Position numbers and translations under genes: made by a program. DNA of 40,355 nucleotides from Actinomadura harenae (GTDB lineage: Bacteria; Actinomycetota; Actinomycetes; Streptosporangiales; Streptosporangiaceae): NCBI RefSeq assembly GCF_003696215.1, contig NZ_RFFG01000072.1, forward strand, positions 1-40,355, given 5' to 3'. This document shows positions 8,152 through 15,286 of the stretch, one piece after another (positions within the stretch are counted from its first letter, which is position 1; each line of letters begins with the position of its first letter). Below the pieces are notes generated by a model. The model was not told the origin of the DNA, ran no database searches, and saw nothing but the letters and a program-made list of their open reading frames with translations.

Positions 8152-8879
8152 GCGCGCGCCTCCAGCCGGGTGACGTGCGCGGACACCCGCTCGGGCGAAG
8201 CGCCCGCGAGTTCCCCGGCGAGCCGTCCGTCGGCGAGGAACACGACGCGGTCCGCGCGGGCCGCGGCGACCGGGTCGTGCGTGACCATGATGACCGTCTG
8301 CCGCCGTTCGTCGACCAGGCCGCGCAGCAGGTCCAGCACGGTGTGGGACGCGGCGGAGTCGAGCGCCCCGGTCGGCTCGTCGGCGAACAGGACGGCGGGC
8401 CGCGTGACCAGCGCGCGGGCGATCGCCACACGCTGCTGCTGCCCGCCGGACAGCTCGCCCGGCCGGTGCCCGGCCCGGCCCGCCAGGCCCACCTCCGCCA
8501 GGACGGCCCGGACCTCCGCCGCCTTCGGGCGCCGCCCGGCCAGCCGCAGCGGCAGCCCGACGTTCTGCTCGGCGGTGAGCGACGGGACCAGGTTGAACGC
8601 CTGGAACACGAACCCGATCCGGTCGCGGCGCAGCCGGGTGAGGGCGGTCTCGCGCAGCCCGTCCAGTTCCACGCCCGCGACGGCGACCGTGCCGGAGGTC
8701 GGCCGGTCCAGTCCCGCCGCGCACTGGAGCAGCGTCGACTTGCCCGAGCCGGACGGTCCCATGACCGCGGTGAACGAGCCCGCCGCGAAGGCCGCCGTCA
8801 CGTCGTCGAGCGCCGTGACGGCTCCGGGGCCGGACCCGAACACCCGGCGCACCGAACGGAGTTGAACCACGTCATCCAT
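8145..8879 (-). CDS. ABC transporter ATP-binding protein, MacB/LolD type
   Basis: A complete 244-residue nucleotide-binding subunit. Visible motifs in order: Walker A GPSGSGKST with Lys47, Q-loop (VFQAFNLVPSLTAEQNV), signature LSGGQQQRVAIARAL, Walker B AVLFADEPTGALD with the catalytic Glu, and the switch His in IMVTHDP. It energises the overlapping permease. The gene is divergent from the sensor kinase/response regulator pair across 138 bp that hold a perfect dyad, so control of the transporter by that two-component system is likely. Confidence 0.95.
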   Translation of the reverse strand: MDDVVQLRSVRRVFGSGPGAVTALDDVTAAFAAGSFTAVMGPSGSGKSTLLQCAAGLDRPTSGTVAVAGVELDGLRETALTRLRRDRIGFVFQAFNLVPSLTAEQNVGLPLRLAGRRPKAAEVRAVLAEVGLAGRAGHRPGELSGGQQQRVAIARALVTRPAVLFADEPTGALDSAASHTVLDLLRGLVDERRQTVIMVTHDPVAAARADRVVFLADGRLAGELAGASPERVSAHVTRLEARAC

Positions 8880-8936
8880 GCCCGGAAGTCAACCGGCGGG
8901 CCGGGACCCGCGCAGCGTCGCCAATGCCACTCTTGG

Positions 8937-8956
8937 AGGTAGCGCAGGCGCTACCT
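8937..8956. promoter_or_regulatory. 20-bp dyad between ABC and two-component genes
   Basis: aggtagcgc and gcgctacct are exact reverse complements separated by AG. The site lies 58 bp from the ATPase start and 62 bp from the kinase start. A hyphenated dyad of this size suits a dimeric NarL/LuxR-type response regulator, and the neighbouring regulator is the obvious candidate. Confidence 0.6.
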
Positions 8957-9017
8957 GTCCGCGCACCCGTCGCCGGTGGCGTTCGGCGCGACAGGCCGGG
9001 TGCCCTACCGTGTGCGG

Positions 9018-10307
9018 ATGGCGAGCACGACGGCGTGGCAGGCCCTCACCTCGCGGCGCTTCCTGCTGACCGGGTGGCCGTGGCGGGCGATCGGATACCT
9101 GGCGGGCGGCGCAGCCGCCGGATGCGCGTCGCTGCTGGTCCTGCTGCCGGTGTTCCTGCTCGGGACGGTCGGCTCGGTCGTGCTCGTCGGCATCCCCGTG
9201 CTGGTGGCGCTGGGGTTGTGCGGGGTGCCGCTGGGAGTGTTCGAGCGGTGGCGGCTGAGGATGGTCGACCGGCGTCCGGCGCCCGACGGGCACGCGCGTC
9301 CGGAGCGTCCGGGGGTGCGGGCGTGGGCGGTGTTCCGGTACCGGGAGCAGGCCACCTGGCGGGAGCTGGCGTACGCGCTGCTGATGACCACCGTCCTGTG
9401 GGTGTTCGACCTGTCGGCGCTGGTCATGGCCCTGATCGTCCCGTGCGCGCTGCTGTCGGCCCCGTACGCGCAGTCGTTCGCCGATCCGGGGGACGACCGG
9501 ATCCAGGTGATGAAGGTCGTCTCGGTGAGCAGCGCCGCCGAGGCGTGGGCGCTGGTGCCCGCCGGGCTGCTCCTGCTGCCCGTCGCCGCGTACGCCCTGA
9601 CCGTCGCGGCCGCCGCGCGCGGCGCGCTCGCCCGGGTGCTGCTCACCGGGCGCGAGCGCGAGCTCGGACGGCGGCTCGCGGCGGTGACGCGGTCCCGCGC
9701 CGAGCTGGTGGACGCGTTCGAGGTCGAGCGGCGGCGGATCGAGCGCGACCTGCACGACGGCGCGCAGCAGCGGCTCGTCGCGCTGACCATGACACTCGGC
9801 CTCGCCGGGATCAGCACCGGCGACGAGGCGTCCGCGCTGGTGGAGCGGGCGCACCGGGAGTCCCGGCTCGTCCTGGACGAGCTGCGGCGGCTGATCCGCG
9901 GCGTCCACCCCGGGGTGCTCAGCGACCGCGGCCTGCGCGCCGCCGTCGAGGACGCGGCGGACTGCTCCCCCGTGCCCGTCGACGTCACCCTCGACCTGCC
10001 CGGACGCCTGCCGCGCACCCTGGAGAGCACCGCCTACTTCGTGGTCAGCGAGGCGCTCGCCAACGTCGCCCGGCACAGCGGGGCCGGGCGGGCAGAGGTC
10101 CGGGGACGGGTGGAGGACGGCGTGCTCGCGCTGGAGGTCCGCGACGACGGCGTCGGCGGCGCCGACCCGGCGGCCGGGACGGGCCTCGCCGGGCTGGCCG
10201 TGCGGGTCGCGGCCGTCGATGGCAGGCTGTCGCTGACCAGCCCTCCCCAGGGACCGACCGTGCTGCGTGTGGAGCTTCCGTGGATCCAGGCCGCCCCCTC
10301 CGGATAG
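9018..10307 (+). CDS. Sensor histidine kinase, NarL-system (HisKA_3) type
   Basis: A 429-residue membrane kinase. Hydrophobic helices occupy roughly residues 22-70 and 115-200, with no large extracytoplasmic domain, which resembles intramembrane-sensing kinases. The dimerisation/phosphoacceptor region reads RRRIERDLHDGAQQRL with His246. The ATPase domain follows: N-box SEALANVARHS, G1 box DDGVGG and G2 GTGLAGL. The ATG at 9018 is preferred to an in-frame GTG 14 codons earlier, because the translated stretch before it looks like leader. It phosphorylates the regulator whose gene overlaps its end by 28 bp. Divergence from an ABC transporter suggests it senses the transporter's substrate or envelope damage. 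Confidence 0.93.
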   Translation: MASTTAWQALTSRRFLLTGWPWRAIGYLAGGAAAGCASLLVLLPVFLLGTVGSVVLVGIPVLVALGLCGVPLGVFERWRLRMVDRRPAPDGHARPERPGVRAWAVFRYREQATWRELAYALLMTTVLWVFDLSALVMALIVPCALLSAPYAQSFADPGDDRIQVMKVVSVSSAAEAWALVPAGLLLLPVAAYALTVAAAARGALARVLLTGRERELGRRLAAVTRSRAELVDAFEVERRRIERDLHDGAQQRLVALTMTLGLAGISTGDEASALVERAHRESRLVLDELRRLIRGVHPGVLSDRGLRAAVEDAADCSPVPVDVTLDLPGRLPRTLESTAYFVVSEALANVARHSGAGRAEVRGRVEDGVLALEVRDDGVGGADPAAGTGLAGLAVRVAAVDGRLSLTSPPQGPTVLRVELPWIQAAPSG

Positions 10308-10951
10308 TCCTCGCCGAGGACGGCCTCCTACTGCGCGAGGGGCTGCCCGGCCTGTTCCGGCGGTTCGGGCACACCACGGTCGCGGCGGTCGGCGACGCCC
10401 CCGCGCTGGTCGCGGCCGTGGCCGAGCACGACCCCGACCTGGTGGTCACCGACGTCCGGATGCCGCCGGGCTTCTCGGACGAGGGCCTGCGCGCGGCGCT
10501 GGACCTGCGCGCCTCCCGGCCAGGGCTGCCGGTGCTCGTCCTGAGCCAGTACGTCGAGCGCGACTCGGCCGCCGAGCTGCTGACGTCCCGGGGCGGCGCG
10601 GGCGTCGGCTACCTGCTGAAGGACCGGATCGGCGACATCGAGGAGTTCGCCGACGCGGTCGCGCGGGTCGCGGCGGGCGGCACCGCCGTGGACCCCGAGG
10701 TCGTCCGGCGCCTGCTGCTGCGCCGCCGCGACCCGCTGTCCGCGCTCACCCCGCGCGAGCGCGAGGTGCTCGGGCTGATGGCCGAGGGCCGCTCCAACGC
10801 GGCGATCGGCCGCGCGCTCGGGGTCGGCGACGCGTCCGTGGCCAAGCACATCCGCGGCATCCTGGCGAAGCTGGACCTGCCGCCGGGCGAGGACGACCAC
10901 CGCCGCGTCCGCGCCGTCCTGACCTTCCTCGGCGCCGACCCGCGCACCTGA
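10280..10951 (+). CDS. Response regulator, NarL/LuxR family
   Basis: A 223-residue two-domain regulator. The receiver domain begins LRIVLAEDGLLLREGL (acidic pair near residue 13), with the phosphoacceptor Asp58 in VVTDVRMPP, a switch Ser in VLVLSQY and Lys in GYLLKDR. The C-terminal LuxR helix-turn-helix reads LTPREREVLGLMAEGRSNAAIGRALGV. The GTG at 10280 is chosen because GGAG lies five bases upstream and the receiver starts at once; translation would be coupled to the kinase gene it overlaps. The likely target is the dyad at 8937-8956. The gene converges with a methyltransferase gene, with 20 bp between stops. Confidence 0.95.
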   Translation: MDPGRPLRIVLAEDGLLLREGLPGLFRRFGHTTVAAVGDAPALVAAVAEHDPDLVVTDVRMPPGFSDEGLRAALDLRASRPGLPVLVLSQYVERDSAAELLTSRGGAGVGYLLKDRIGDIEEFADAVARVAAGGTAVDPEVVRRLLLRRRDPLSALTPREREVLGLMAEGRSNAAIGRALGVGDASVAKHIRGILAKLDLPPGEDDHRRVRAVLTFLGADPRT

Positions 10952-10971
10952 CGGATCGGTTCCCTCGCAGG

Positions 10972-11619
10972 TCAGGCCGGGCGGCGCGCGATGCCGAGGA
11001 CCTGTGGGGACGGCGGGAAGGGCATGCCGGTGTCGGCGCGTCCCAGGCGGTCGAGCCGTTCGAGGTCGAAGCCCGCCCTCCGGACGGCGGCGACGGTGTC
11101 GTGGCCCGTCCGGCAGCCGCCCATCAGGCGGGGCCAGACGGTCGCGTCGAGGACGTCCTGCACGCGTCCCCGTCCCCGGGTCCCGGCGCGGACGTGTTCG
11201 AAGAACCGCAGCTCGCCACCCGGACGCAGCACGCGCAGGATCTCGGCCAGCGCCGCGTCCTGGTCGGGGACGCTGCACAGCACCAGCGACGTCACGGCCG
11301 TGTCGAACGAGGCGTCCACGGCGGGGAGGCGCGCGGCGGTGCCCGGCACGACCTCGATCGGGACCGGGGACCGCCCGGCGGCCTCCTCGGCGACCTCGCG
11401 GAGGACGCCCTCCGGCTCCACCGCCAGGACCCGGCCGACCTCGGGCGGGTAGTACGGGAAGCTGGACCCCGTCCCCACGCCGATCTCGATGACGTCCCCG
11501 CGCGCGCCCTTGAGGAGTTCCGCGCGGACCGTGGCGAGCTGCCGGTCCAGCGTGGGGATCATCCGCGCGTAGTACCGGGCGAACAGCGGATGGCCTCGGT
11601 ACGCGTCTGCCTGCGACAT
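10972..11619 (-). CDS. SAM-dependent methyltransferase
   Basis: A 215-residue class I methyltransferase. The SAM-binding glycine loop is VIEIGVGTGSSFPYY, followed by the acidic ribose-binding residue in VLAVEPEG, then VDASFDTAVTSLVLCSVPD and EILRVLRPGGELRFFEH. The frame is open far upstream but only antisense to selD; the ATG at 11619 has a good GAGAGGAG site. It is the last gene of a leftward run after selD, with 74 bp between. Similarity in style to small-molecule and thiopurine/phospholipid N-methyltransferases is seen, but the substrate cannot be assigned. A link with selenium or arsenic methylation is speculative. Confidence 0.85.
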   Translation of the reverse strand: MSQADAYRGHPLFARYYARMIPTLDRQLATVRAELLKGARGDVIEIGVGTGSSFPYYPPEVGRVLAVEPEGVLREVAEEAAGRSPVPIEVVPGTAARLPAVDASFDTAVTSLVLCSVPDQDAALAEILRVLRPGGELRFFEHVRAGTRGRGRVQDVLDATVWPRLMGGCRTGHDTVAAVRRAGFDLERLDRLGRADTGMPFPPSPQVLGIARRPA

Positions 11620-11693
11620 CGTCTCTCCTCTCGGTGCGCCCCCGCGTCCTTCCTTCCCCTCTCCCGGGGACGTCCAAAAGTCGGCGGCGGAGA

Positions 11694-12752
11694 CTACAGG
11701 ACGGTGACGCGGCCCGGTTCGCCTTCGGTGACGCGTCCGACGAGCGCGGCGGGCAGGCCGCGTCCGCGCAGGTCGGCGAGGAGGTCGCCGGGGTCGTCCG
11801 GGACGACGAGGAGCAGCCCGCCGGACGTCTGCGCGTCGTGCAGCAGGACGGCCAGCTCCCGGGGGACGCCGTCCGCGACGGTGACGGCGTCGGCCAGGTA
11901 GGCCGTGTTGGCGTTCGTCCCGCCCGGCACGAATCCGGCGGCGGCCAGGTCGCGGGCTCCCGGCAGCAGCGGGACGCTCCCGGCGCGGATCTCGGCGGCC
12001 ACCCCGGCGGCGAGCGCCATCCGGTGCAGGTGGCCGAGCAGCCCGAACCCGGTGACGTCCGTGGCGGCGCGCACCCCGGCGGCGAGCGCGGCCTCCGCCG
12101 CTCCCGCGTTCAGCGTGGTCATGGACGCGACGGACGCGGCGACCGTCTCCGCGTCCGCGCCGCCGCGCTTGAGCCCGGTCGACACGACGCCCGTCCCGAT
12201 CGCCTTGGTCAGGACGAGGTGGCTCCCCGCGGCCGCCCTGTCGATCGCGAACAGCCGGTCGGGGTGCGCCATGCCGATGACCGCCATGCCGTACTTCGGG
12301 ACGGGGTCGCTGATGGTGTGGCCGCCGACGACGAGGCAGCCGCCCGCGGACGCCGCGTCCGCGCCGCCGCGCATCACCTCGCCGAGCAGCTCCACGGGCA
12401 GGTCGTCGCCCGGCCACGCGGCGAGGTTCACCGCCATCAGCGGGCGGCCGCCCATGGCGTACACGTCGGAGAGCGCGTTGGTCGCGGCGATCCGTCCCCA
12501 GTCGTAGGGGTCGTCGACGATCGGGGTGAAGAAGTCGGTGGTGAGGATGAGCGCGCGCTCGCCGTCCAGGCGCAGGACGGCCGCGTCGTCTCCCTCGGCG
12601 GCGCCGATCAGCAGGTCGCCGGACGCGGGCGCGAGCCCCGGGCCGAGGGAGGCGAACAGGCCGTCCAGCTTGGCCAGGGGGAGCTTGCAGGCGCACCCCG
12701 CTCCCGGCGACAGCGAGGTGAGCCTGACGGCCTGCTCGGGGGGTGCGCCCAT
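11694..12752 (-). CDS. selD: Selenide, water dikinase (selenophosphate synthetase)
   Basis: A 352-residue enzyme that converts ATP, selenide and water to selenophosphate, AMP and phosphate, supplying selenium for selenocysteine-tRNA or 2-selenouridine in tRNA. The N-terminal active-site loop GAGCACK has Cys20 and Lys23, matching the essential Cys/Lys of E. coli SelD; this is a cysteine enzyme, not a selenocysteine one. Further conserved parts: DDAAVLRL, TTDFFTPIVDDPYDWGRIAA (metal and ATP binding), VVGGHT, TDVTGFGLLGH and QTSGGLL. The ATG at 12752 has GGAGG seven bases upstream; an in-frame start 16 codons earlier lacks this. No selA, selB, selU or tRNA-Sec is in the window. It lies between an aldo/keto reductase gene and a methyltransferase gene. 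Confidence 0.95.
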   Translation of the reverse strand: MGAPPEQAVRLTSLSPGAGCACKLPLAKLDGLFASLGPGLAPASGDLLIGAAEGDDAAVLRLDGERALILTTDFFTPIVDDPYDWGRIAATNALSDVYAMGGRPLMAVNLAAWPGDDLPVELLGEVMRGGADAASAGGCLVVGGHTISDPVPKYGMAVIGMAHPDRLFAIDRAAAGSHLVLTKAIGTGVVSTGLKRGGADAETVAASVASMTTLNAGAAEAALAAGVRAATDVTGFGLLGHLHRMALAAGVAAEIRAGSVPLLPGARDLAAAGFVPGGTNANTAYLADAVTVADGVPRELAVLLHDAQTSGGLLLVVPDDPGDLLADLRGRGLPAALVGRVTEGEPGRVTVL

Positions 12753-12887
12753 GCGTCGTCCTCCACCAGCCTCGGGAGTCCTGGTCTCGGACGCTACCAA
12801 CCGGGCGTCCGCCCCGGAAGGCCGGACGCCCGGCGGTCCGCGCCGGGCGCACCGGGCGCACCCGGCGTCGGCGCTGGGCGCGTTCGC

Positions 12888-13880
12888 CTACCAGGCGTAG
12901 GCCTCGGGGGCGGGCTTGGGGCCGTTCAGGCCGGGCGGCGGGAACAGCTCGTCCAGCTTCGCGAGGGTGCCCGCGTCCAGGGTGATGTCGAGGGCGCGCA
13001 GCGAGCCGTCCAGCTGGCCGACCGTCCGGGGGCCGATGATCGGGCCGGTCACGCCCTCCTGCGCGAGCAGCCAGGCCAGGCCGACGTGCGCCGGGTCCTC
13101 GCCGAGGTCGGCCGCCAGCTTCTCGTACTCCTCCAGCGTGTCGCGGTGCCGCTCGAGCTCCTCGGCCCACCGGCCCGTGCCGCTGCGCTCGGCGACGCCC
13201 TCGCGGTGCTTGCGCAGGACGCCGCTGAGCATCCCGCCGTGCAGCGGCGACCACGGGATCACGCCCACGCCGTAGTGCTTCGCCGCGGGCAGCACCTCCA
13301 GCTCCACCCAGCGCGACATCAGGTTGTAGATCGACTGCTCGCTGACCAGGCCGAGGAAGTGCCGCGTGCGGGCCGCCTCCTGCGCCTGCGCGATGTTCCA
13401 GCCCGCGAAGTTGGACGACCCGAAGTACAGCACCTTGCCCTGCTGGCGCAGGACGCTGAACGCCTCCCAGATCTCCTCCCACGGCGTGCTCCGGTCGACG
13501 TGGTGCATCTGGTACAGGTCGACGTAGTCGGTCTGGAGCCGCTTCAGCGACTTCTCGACCTCACGCCGGATGTGCAGCGCGGACAGGCCGCTGTCGTTCG
13601 GCCCGTCCCCGACCTGCATGTACACCTTCGTGCCGAGGACGGTCTTCTCGCGCCGTCCGCCGCCCTGGGCGAACCACCGTCCGATGATCTCCTCGGTGGC
13701 GCCGTCGCCGTGCACCCGGCCGTACACGTTCGCGGTGTCGAAGAAGTTGATGCCGTGCCCGTGGGCGGCGTCCATGATCGCGTGGCTCTCCTCCTCGGAC
13801 GCCTTCATGCCGAAGTTCATCGTGCCGAGGACCAGCCGGGACACCGACAGGCCGCTACGTCCGAGACGCGTGTACTCCAT
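12888..13880 (-). CDS. Aldo/keto reductase
   Basis: A 330-residue NADPH-dependent oxidoreductase of the (beta/alpha)8 AKR family, similar in length to the AKR11/YajO/Kv-beta-like group. Visible features: RLGRSGLSVSRLVLGTMNFG at the N-terminus, catalytic Asp and Tyr in FFDTANVYG, catalytic Lys in VLGTKVY, catalytic-site His in YQMHHVDRSTP, and the cofactor region VIPWSPLHGG with GPIIGPRTVGQLDGSL. ATG 13880 follows AAGGGTGAG. It is divergent from a TetR regulator, with a perfect 26-bp dyad between them, so repression by that TetR is likely. selD starts 135 bp downstream on the same strand. Carbonyl substrate unknown. Confidence 0.93.
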   Translation of the reverse strand: MEYTRLGRSGLSVSRLVLGTMNFGMKASEEESHAIMDAAHGHGINFFDTANVYGRVHGDGATEEIIGRWFAQGGGRREKTVLGTKVYMQVGDGPNDSGLSALHIRREVEKSLKRLQTDYVDLYQMHHVDRSTPWEEIWEAFSVLRQQGKVLYFGSSNFAGWNIAQAQEAARTRHFLGLVSEQSIYNLMSRWVELEVLPAAKHYGVGVIPWSPLHGGMLSGVLRKHREGVAERSGTGRWAEELERHRDTLEEYEKLAADLGEDPAHVGLAWLLAQEGVTGPIIGPRTVGQLDGSLRALDITLDAGTLAKLDELFPPPGLNGPKPAPEAYAW

Positions 13881-13938
13881 CTGACTCACCCTTCGAGGAC
13901 TTTCGTTAGCCGCAACAAGTGCGATGCGATGAACGTAC

Positions 13939-13964
13939 AACTTGCAACACCGATGTTGCAAGTT
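13939..13964. promoter_or_regulatory. TetR operator, 26-bp dyad
   Basis: Exact 11-bp arms aacttgcaaca and tgttgcaagtt flank the four bases CCGA. It lies 58 bp upstream of the reductase ATG and 35 bp upstream of the tetR ATG, placed to control both divergent promoters. Confidence 0.75.
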
Positions 13965-13999
13965 CATCCTGAACGGCAACTCGGACGTATGCTTTGGAC

Positions 14000-14644
14000 A
14001 TGACAACTCAGGGGCGTACGGCTTCTCAAGGGCGCACGGCTTCTCAGGAGCGCACGGCTTCGGCGAAGGGCGGGCGCCCGCTGCGCGCGGACGCCGAGCG
14101 AACGGTGAGGGCGATCCTCGAGGCGGCCGAACGCACCCTCGGCGCCGACCCGGCGGCCACCATGGAGCAGATCGCCGAGGCCGCCGGGGTGGCCCGGACG
14201 ACCGTCCACCGGCGCTTCGCCACCCGTGAGGCGCTCGTCGAGGCCCTCGGGACCTGGGCGATCCAGCGCCTCGCGGACGCGGTCGAGGCCGCGCACCCCG
14301 ACACCGCGCCGCCGCTGGTCGCGCTCTACCAGACGACCGCGAACGTCCTGGAGGTGAAGCTCGACTGGGCGTTCGCGACGAACCAGGTGTCATCGCCCAC
14401 CCCGGAGGTGGCGCGCATGAGCGCCGAGATCCGCGAACGGTGCGAGCGGCTGCTGCGCCGAACGCGGGACGCGGGCGTCCTCCGCGAGGACGTCGACATC
14501 GAGTGGACCCGCCGCGTGTACTACGCCCTCATCCACCAGGCGACCCTGCACCGCGCGGACGGGGACGACACCGGCGCGATGGCGACGCTCGTCGTCGACA
14601 CCCTCCTGCGCGGCGCCGGCACGGCGAACCCCGGCCACCTCTGA
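14000..14644 (+). CDS. TetR/AcrR-family transcriptional regulator
   Basis: A 214-residue regulator. A disordered N-terminal tail of about 24 residues, made of the repeated unit GRTASQ, precedes the helix-turn-helix (AILEAAERTLGADPAATMEQIAEAAGVARTTVHRRFATREALVEAL, split here only by the reader; about residues 34-80). The rest is the helical ligand-binding domain with a TetR_C-like end. An ATG at 14000 is used; a TTG two codons before is possible. It likely represses the divergent aldo/keto reductase and itself via the dyad at 13939-13964. The reductase link suggests it senses a reactive carbonyl or quinone-like compound, by inference only. Confidence 0.9.
   Translation: MTTQGRTASQGRTASQERTASAKGGRPLRADAERTVRAILEAAERTLGADPAATMEQIAEAAGVARTTVHRRFATREALVEALGTWAIQRLADAVEAAHPDTAPPLVALYQTTANVLEVKLDWAFATNQVSSPTPEVARMSAEIRERCERLLRRTRDAGVLREDVDIEWTRRVYYALIHQATLHRADGDDTGAMATLVVDTLLRGAGTANPGHL
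14008..14061 (+). repeat. Three 18-bp tandem repeats at the start of tetR
   Basis: Units at 14008-14025 (tcaggggcgtacggcttc), 14026-14043 (tcaagggcgcacggcttc) and 14044-14061 (tcaggagcgcacggcttc) differ at only a few bases. In frame they encode the GRTASQ-type hexapeptide tail before the DNA-binding domain. Confidence 0.8.
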
Positions 14645-14668
14645 CCACCCCCGGCGCCCACGAGGCCG

Positions 14669-14693
14669 AACCGGGATGTGTACAGTCCCGGTT
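14669..14693. promoter_or_regulatory. Inverted repeat abutting the Rrf2 start codon
   Basis: Arms aaccggga (14669-14676) and tcccggtt (14686-14693) are exact reverse complements around nine bases. The second arm touches the ATG at 14694. A repressor bound here would block both transcription and translation initiation; autoregulation by the Rrf2 protein is the simplest reading. Confidence 0.65.
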
Positions 14694-15179
14694 ATGCGGA
14701 TGAGCGAAGGCGTCGAGTGGGGGCTGCACTGCTGCGTGACCCTGGGCTGGCTCGACGAGCACGCCCCGGTCTCGATCCGGCGGCTCGCGCTCTGGTTCGA
14801 CCTCCCGCAGGAGTACCTGAAGAAACGCCTCCAGGCGCTGGCCAGGGCGGGGATCCTGACGTCCAGCCCGGGGATCCGGGGCGGCTGGTCCCTGACCCGG
14901 CCAGCGGAGCGGATCACCGTCATGGAGGTGGTCGCCGCCCTGGAGGACGGCCTCGACCTCTTCCGGTGCACCGAGGTCCGGCAGCGCGGCGCCGGCGGCG
15001 CGAACGCCACGGACGCCGAGTTCGCCGAGACCTGCGGCATCTCGGCGGTGATGCGCCGCGCCGAGATGGCCTGGCGCCGCGAGCTCGCCGCGCACACGAT
15101 CGCCGACCTGATGGAGCGCAGCCCCCAGGGCGCCGAGCGCACCCGCCGCGACTACCTCCGCATGGCGGGCTCCGCATGA
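14694..15179 (+). CDS. Rrf2-family transcriptional regulator
   Basis: A 161-residue winged-helix regulator. The start MRMSEGVEWGLHC leads into the Rrf2 helix-turn-helix (IRRLALWFDLPQEYLKKRLQALARAGILTSSPGIRGGWSL, about residues 28-67) and the dimerisation helix. The Fe-S region is incomplete: after the DNA-binding domain only two cysteines are seen (FRCTEV and ETCGIS), not the three clustered ones of IscR/NsrR. It may therefore be a cluster-free, YwnA-like member. I prefer ATG 14694 over 14676 because the inverted repeat ends exactly there; no clear ribosome site exists, so the mRNA may be leaderless. An MFS exporter follows in the same direction and is the likely target. Confidence 0.9.
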   Translation: MRMSEGVEWGLHCCVTLGWLDEHAPVSIRRLALWFDLPQEYLKKRLQALARAGILTSSPGIRGGWSLTRPAERITVMEVVAALEDGLDLFRCTEVRQRGAGGANATDAEFAETCGISAVMRRAEMAWRRELAAHTIADLMERSPQGAERTRRDYLRMAGSA

Positions 15180-15187
15180 CCGGCTGA

Positions 15188-15238
15188 CACGACCCGCCGA
15201 CGCGACCTGCCGAACGGCCCGCCGAAGCGGCCTGCTGA
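15188..15238 (+). repeat. Degenerate 13-bp tandem repeats
   Basis: Four imperfect units end in CCGA or CTGA: cacgacccgccga, cgcgacctgccga, acggcccgccga (12 bp) and agcggcctgctga. They fill the gap between the Rrf2 gene and the hairpin before the MFS gene. No coding or regulatory role is evident. Confidence 0.45.
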
Positions 15239-15245
15239 AGTGATC

Positions 15246-15265
15246 GCCGCCCACTCCCGGGCGGC
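15246..15265 (+). terminator. Short hairpin between rrf2 and MFS genes
   Basis: Arms gccgccc and gggcggc with a six-base loop are followed by CTGCTTTCG. This could be a weak terminator or attenuator 21 bp before the MFS start codon, or simply a leader hairpin. Confidence 0.35.
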
Positions 15266-15286
15266 CTGCTTTCGAGAGGAACAGGG

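Noticed and set aside
8152..8724. N-terminal extension of the ABC permease into the ATPase gene
   Set aside because: The extra residues are an out-of-frame reading of the ATPase. The GTG at 8151 overlapping the ATPase stop begins a normal membrane helix.
5815..8865. Long frame antisense to the ABC permease and ATPase
   Set aside because: The translation is Arg/Gly/Pro-rich with no motifs, whereas the opposite strand has complete Walker, signature and FtsX features.
11620..14000. tRNA-Sec near selD
   Set aside because: I scanned both strands of the gaps around selD for a T-loop (GTTCGA-like) and a long variable arm and found none.
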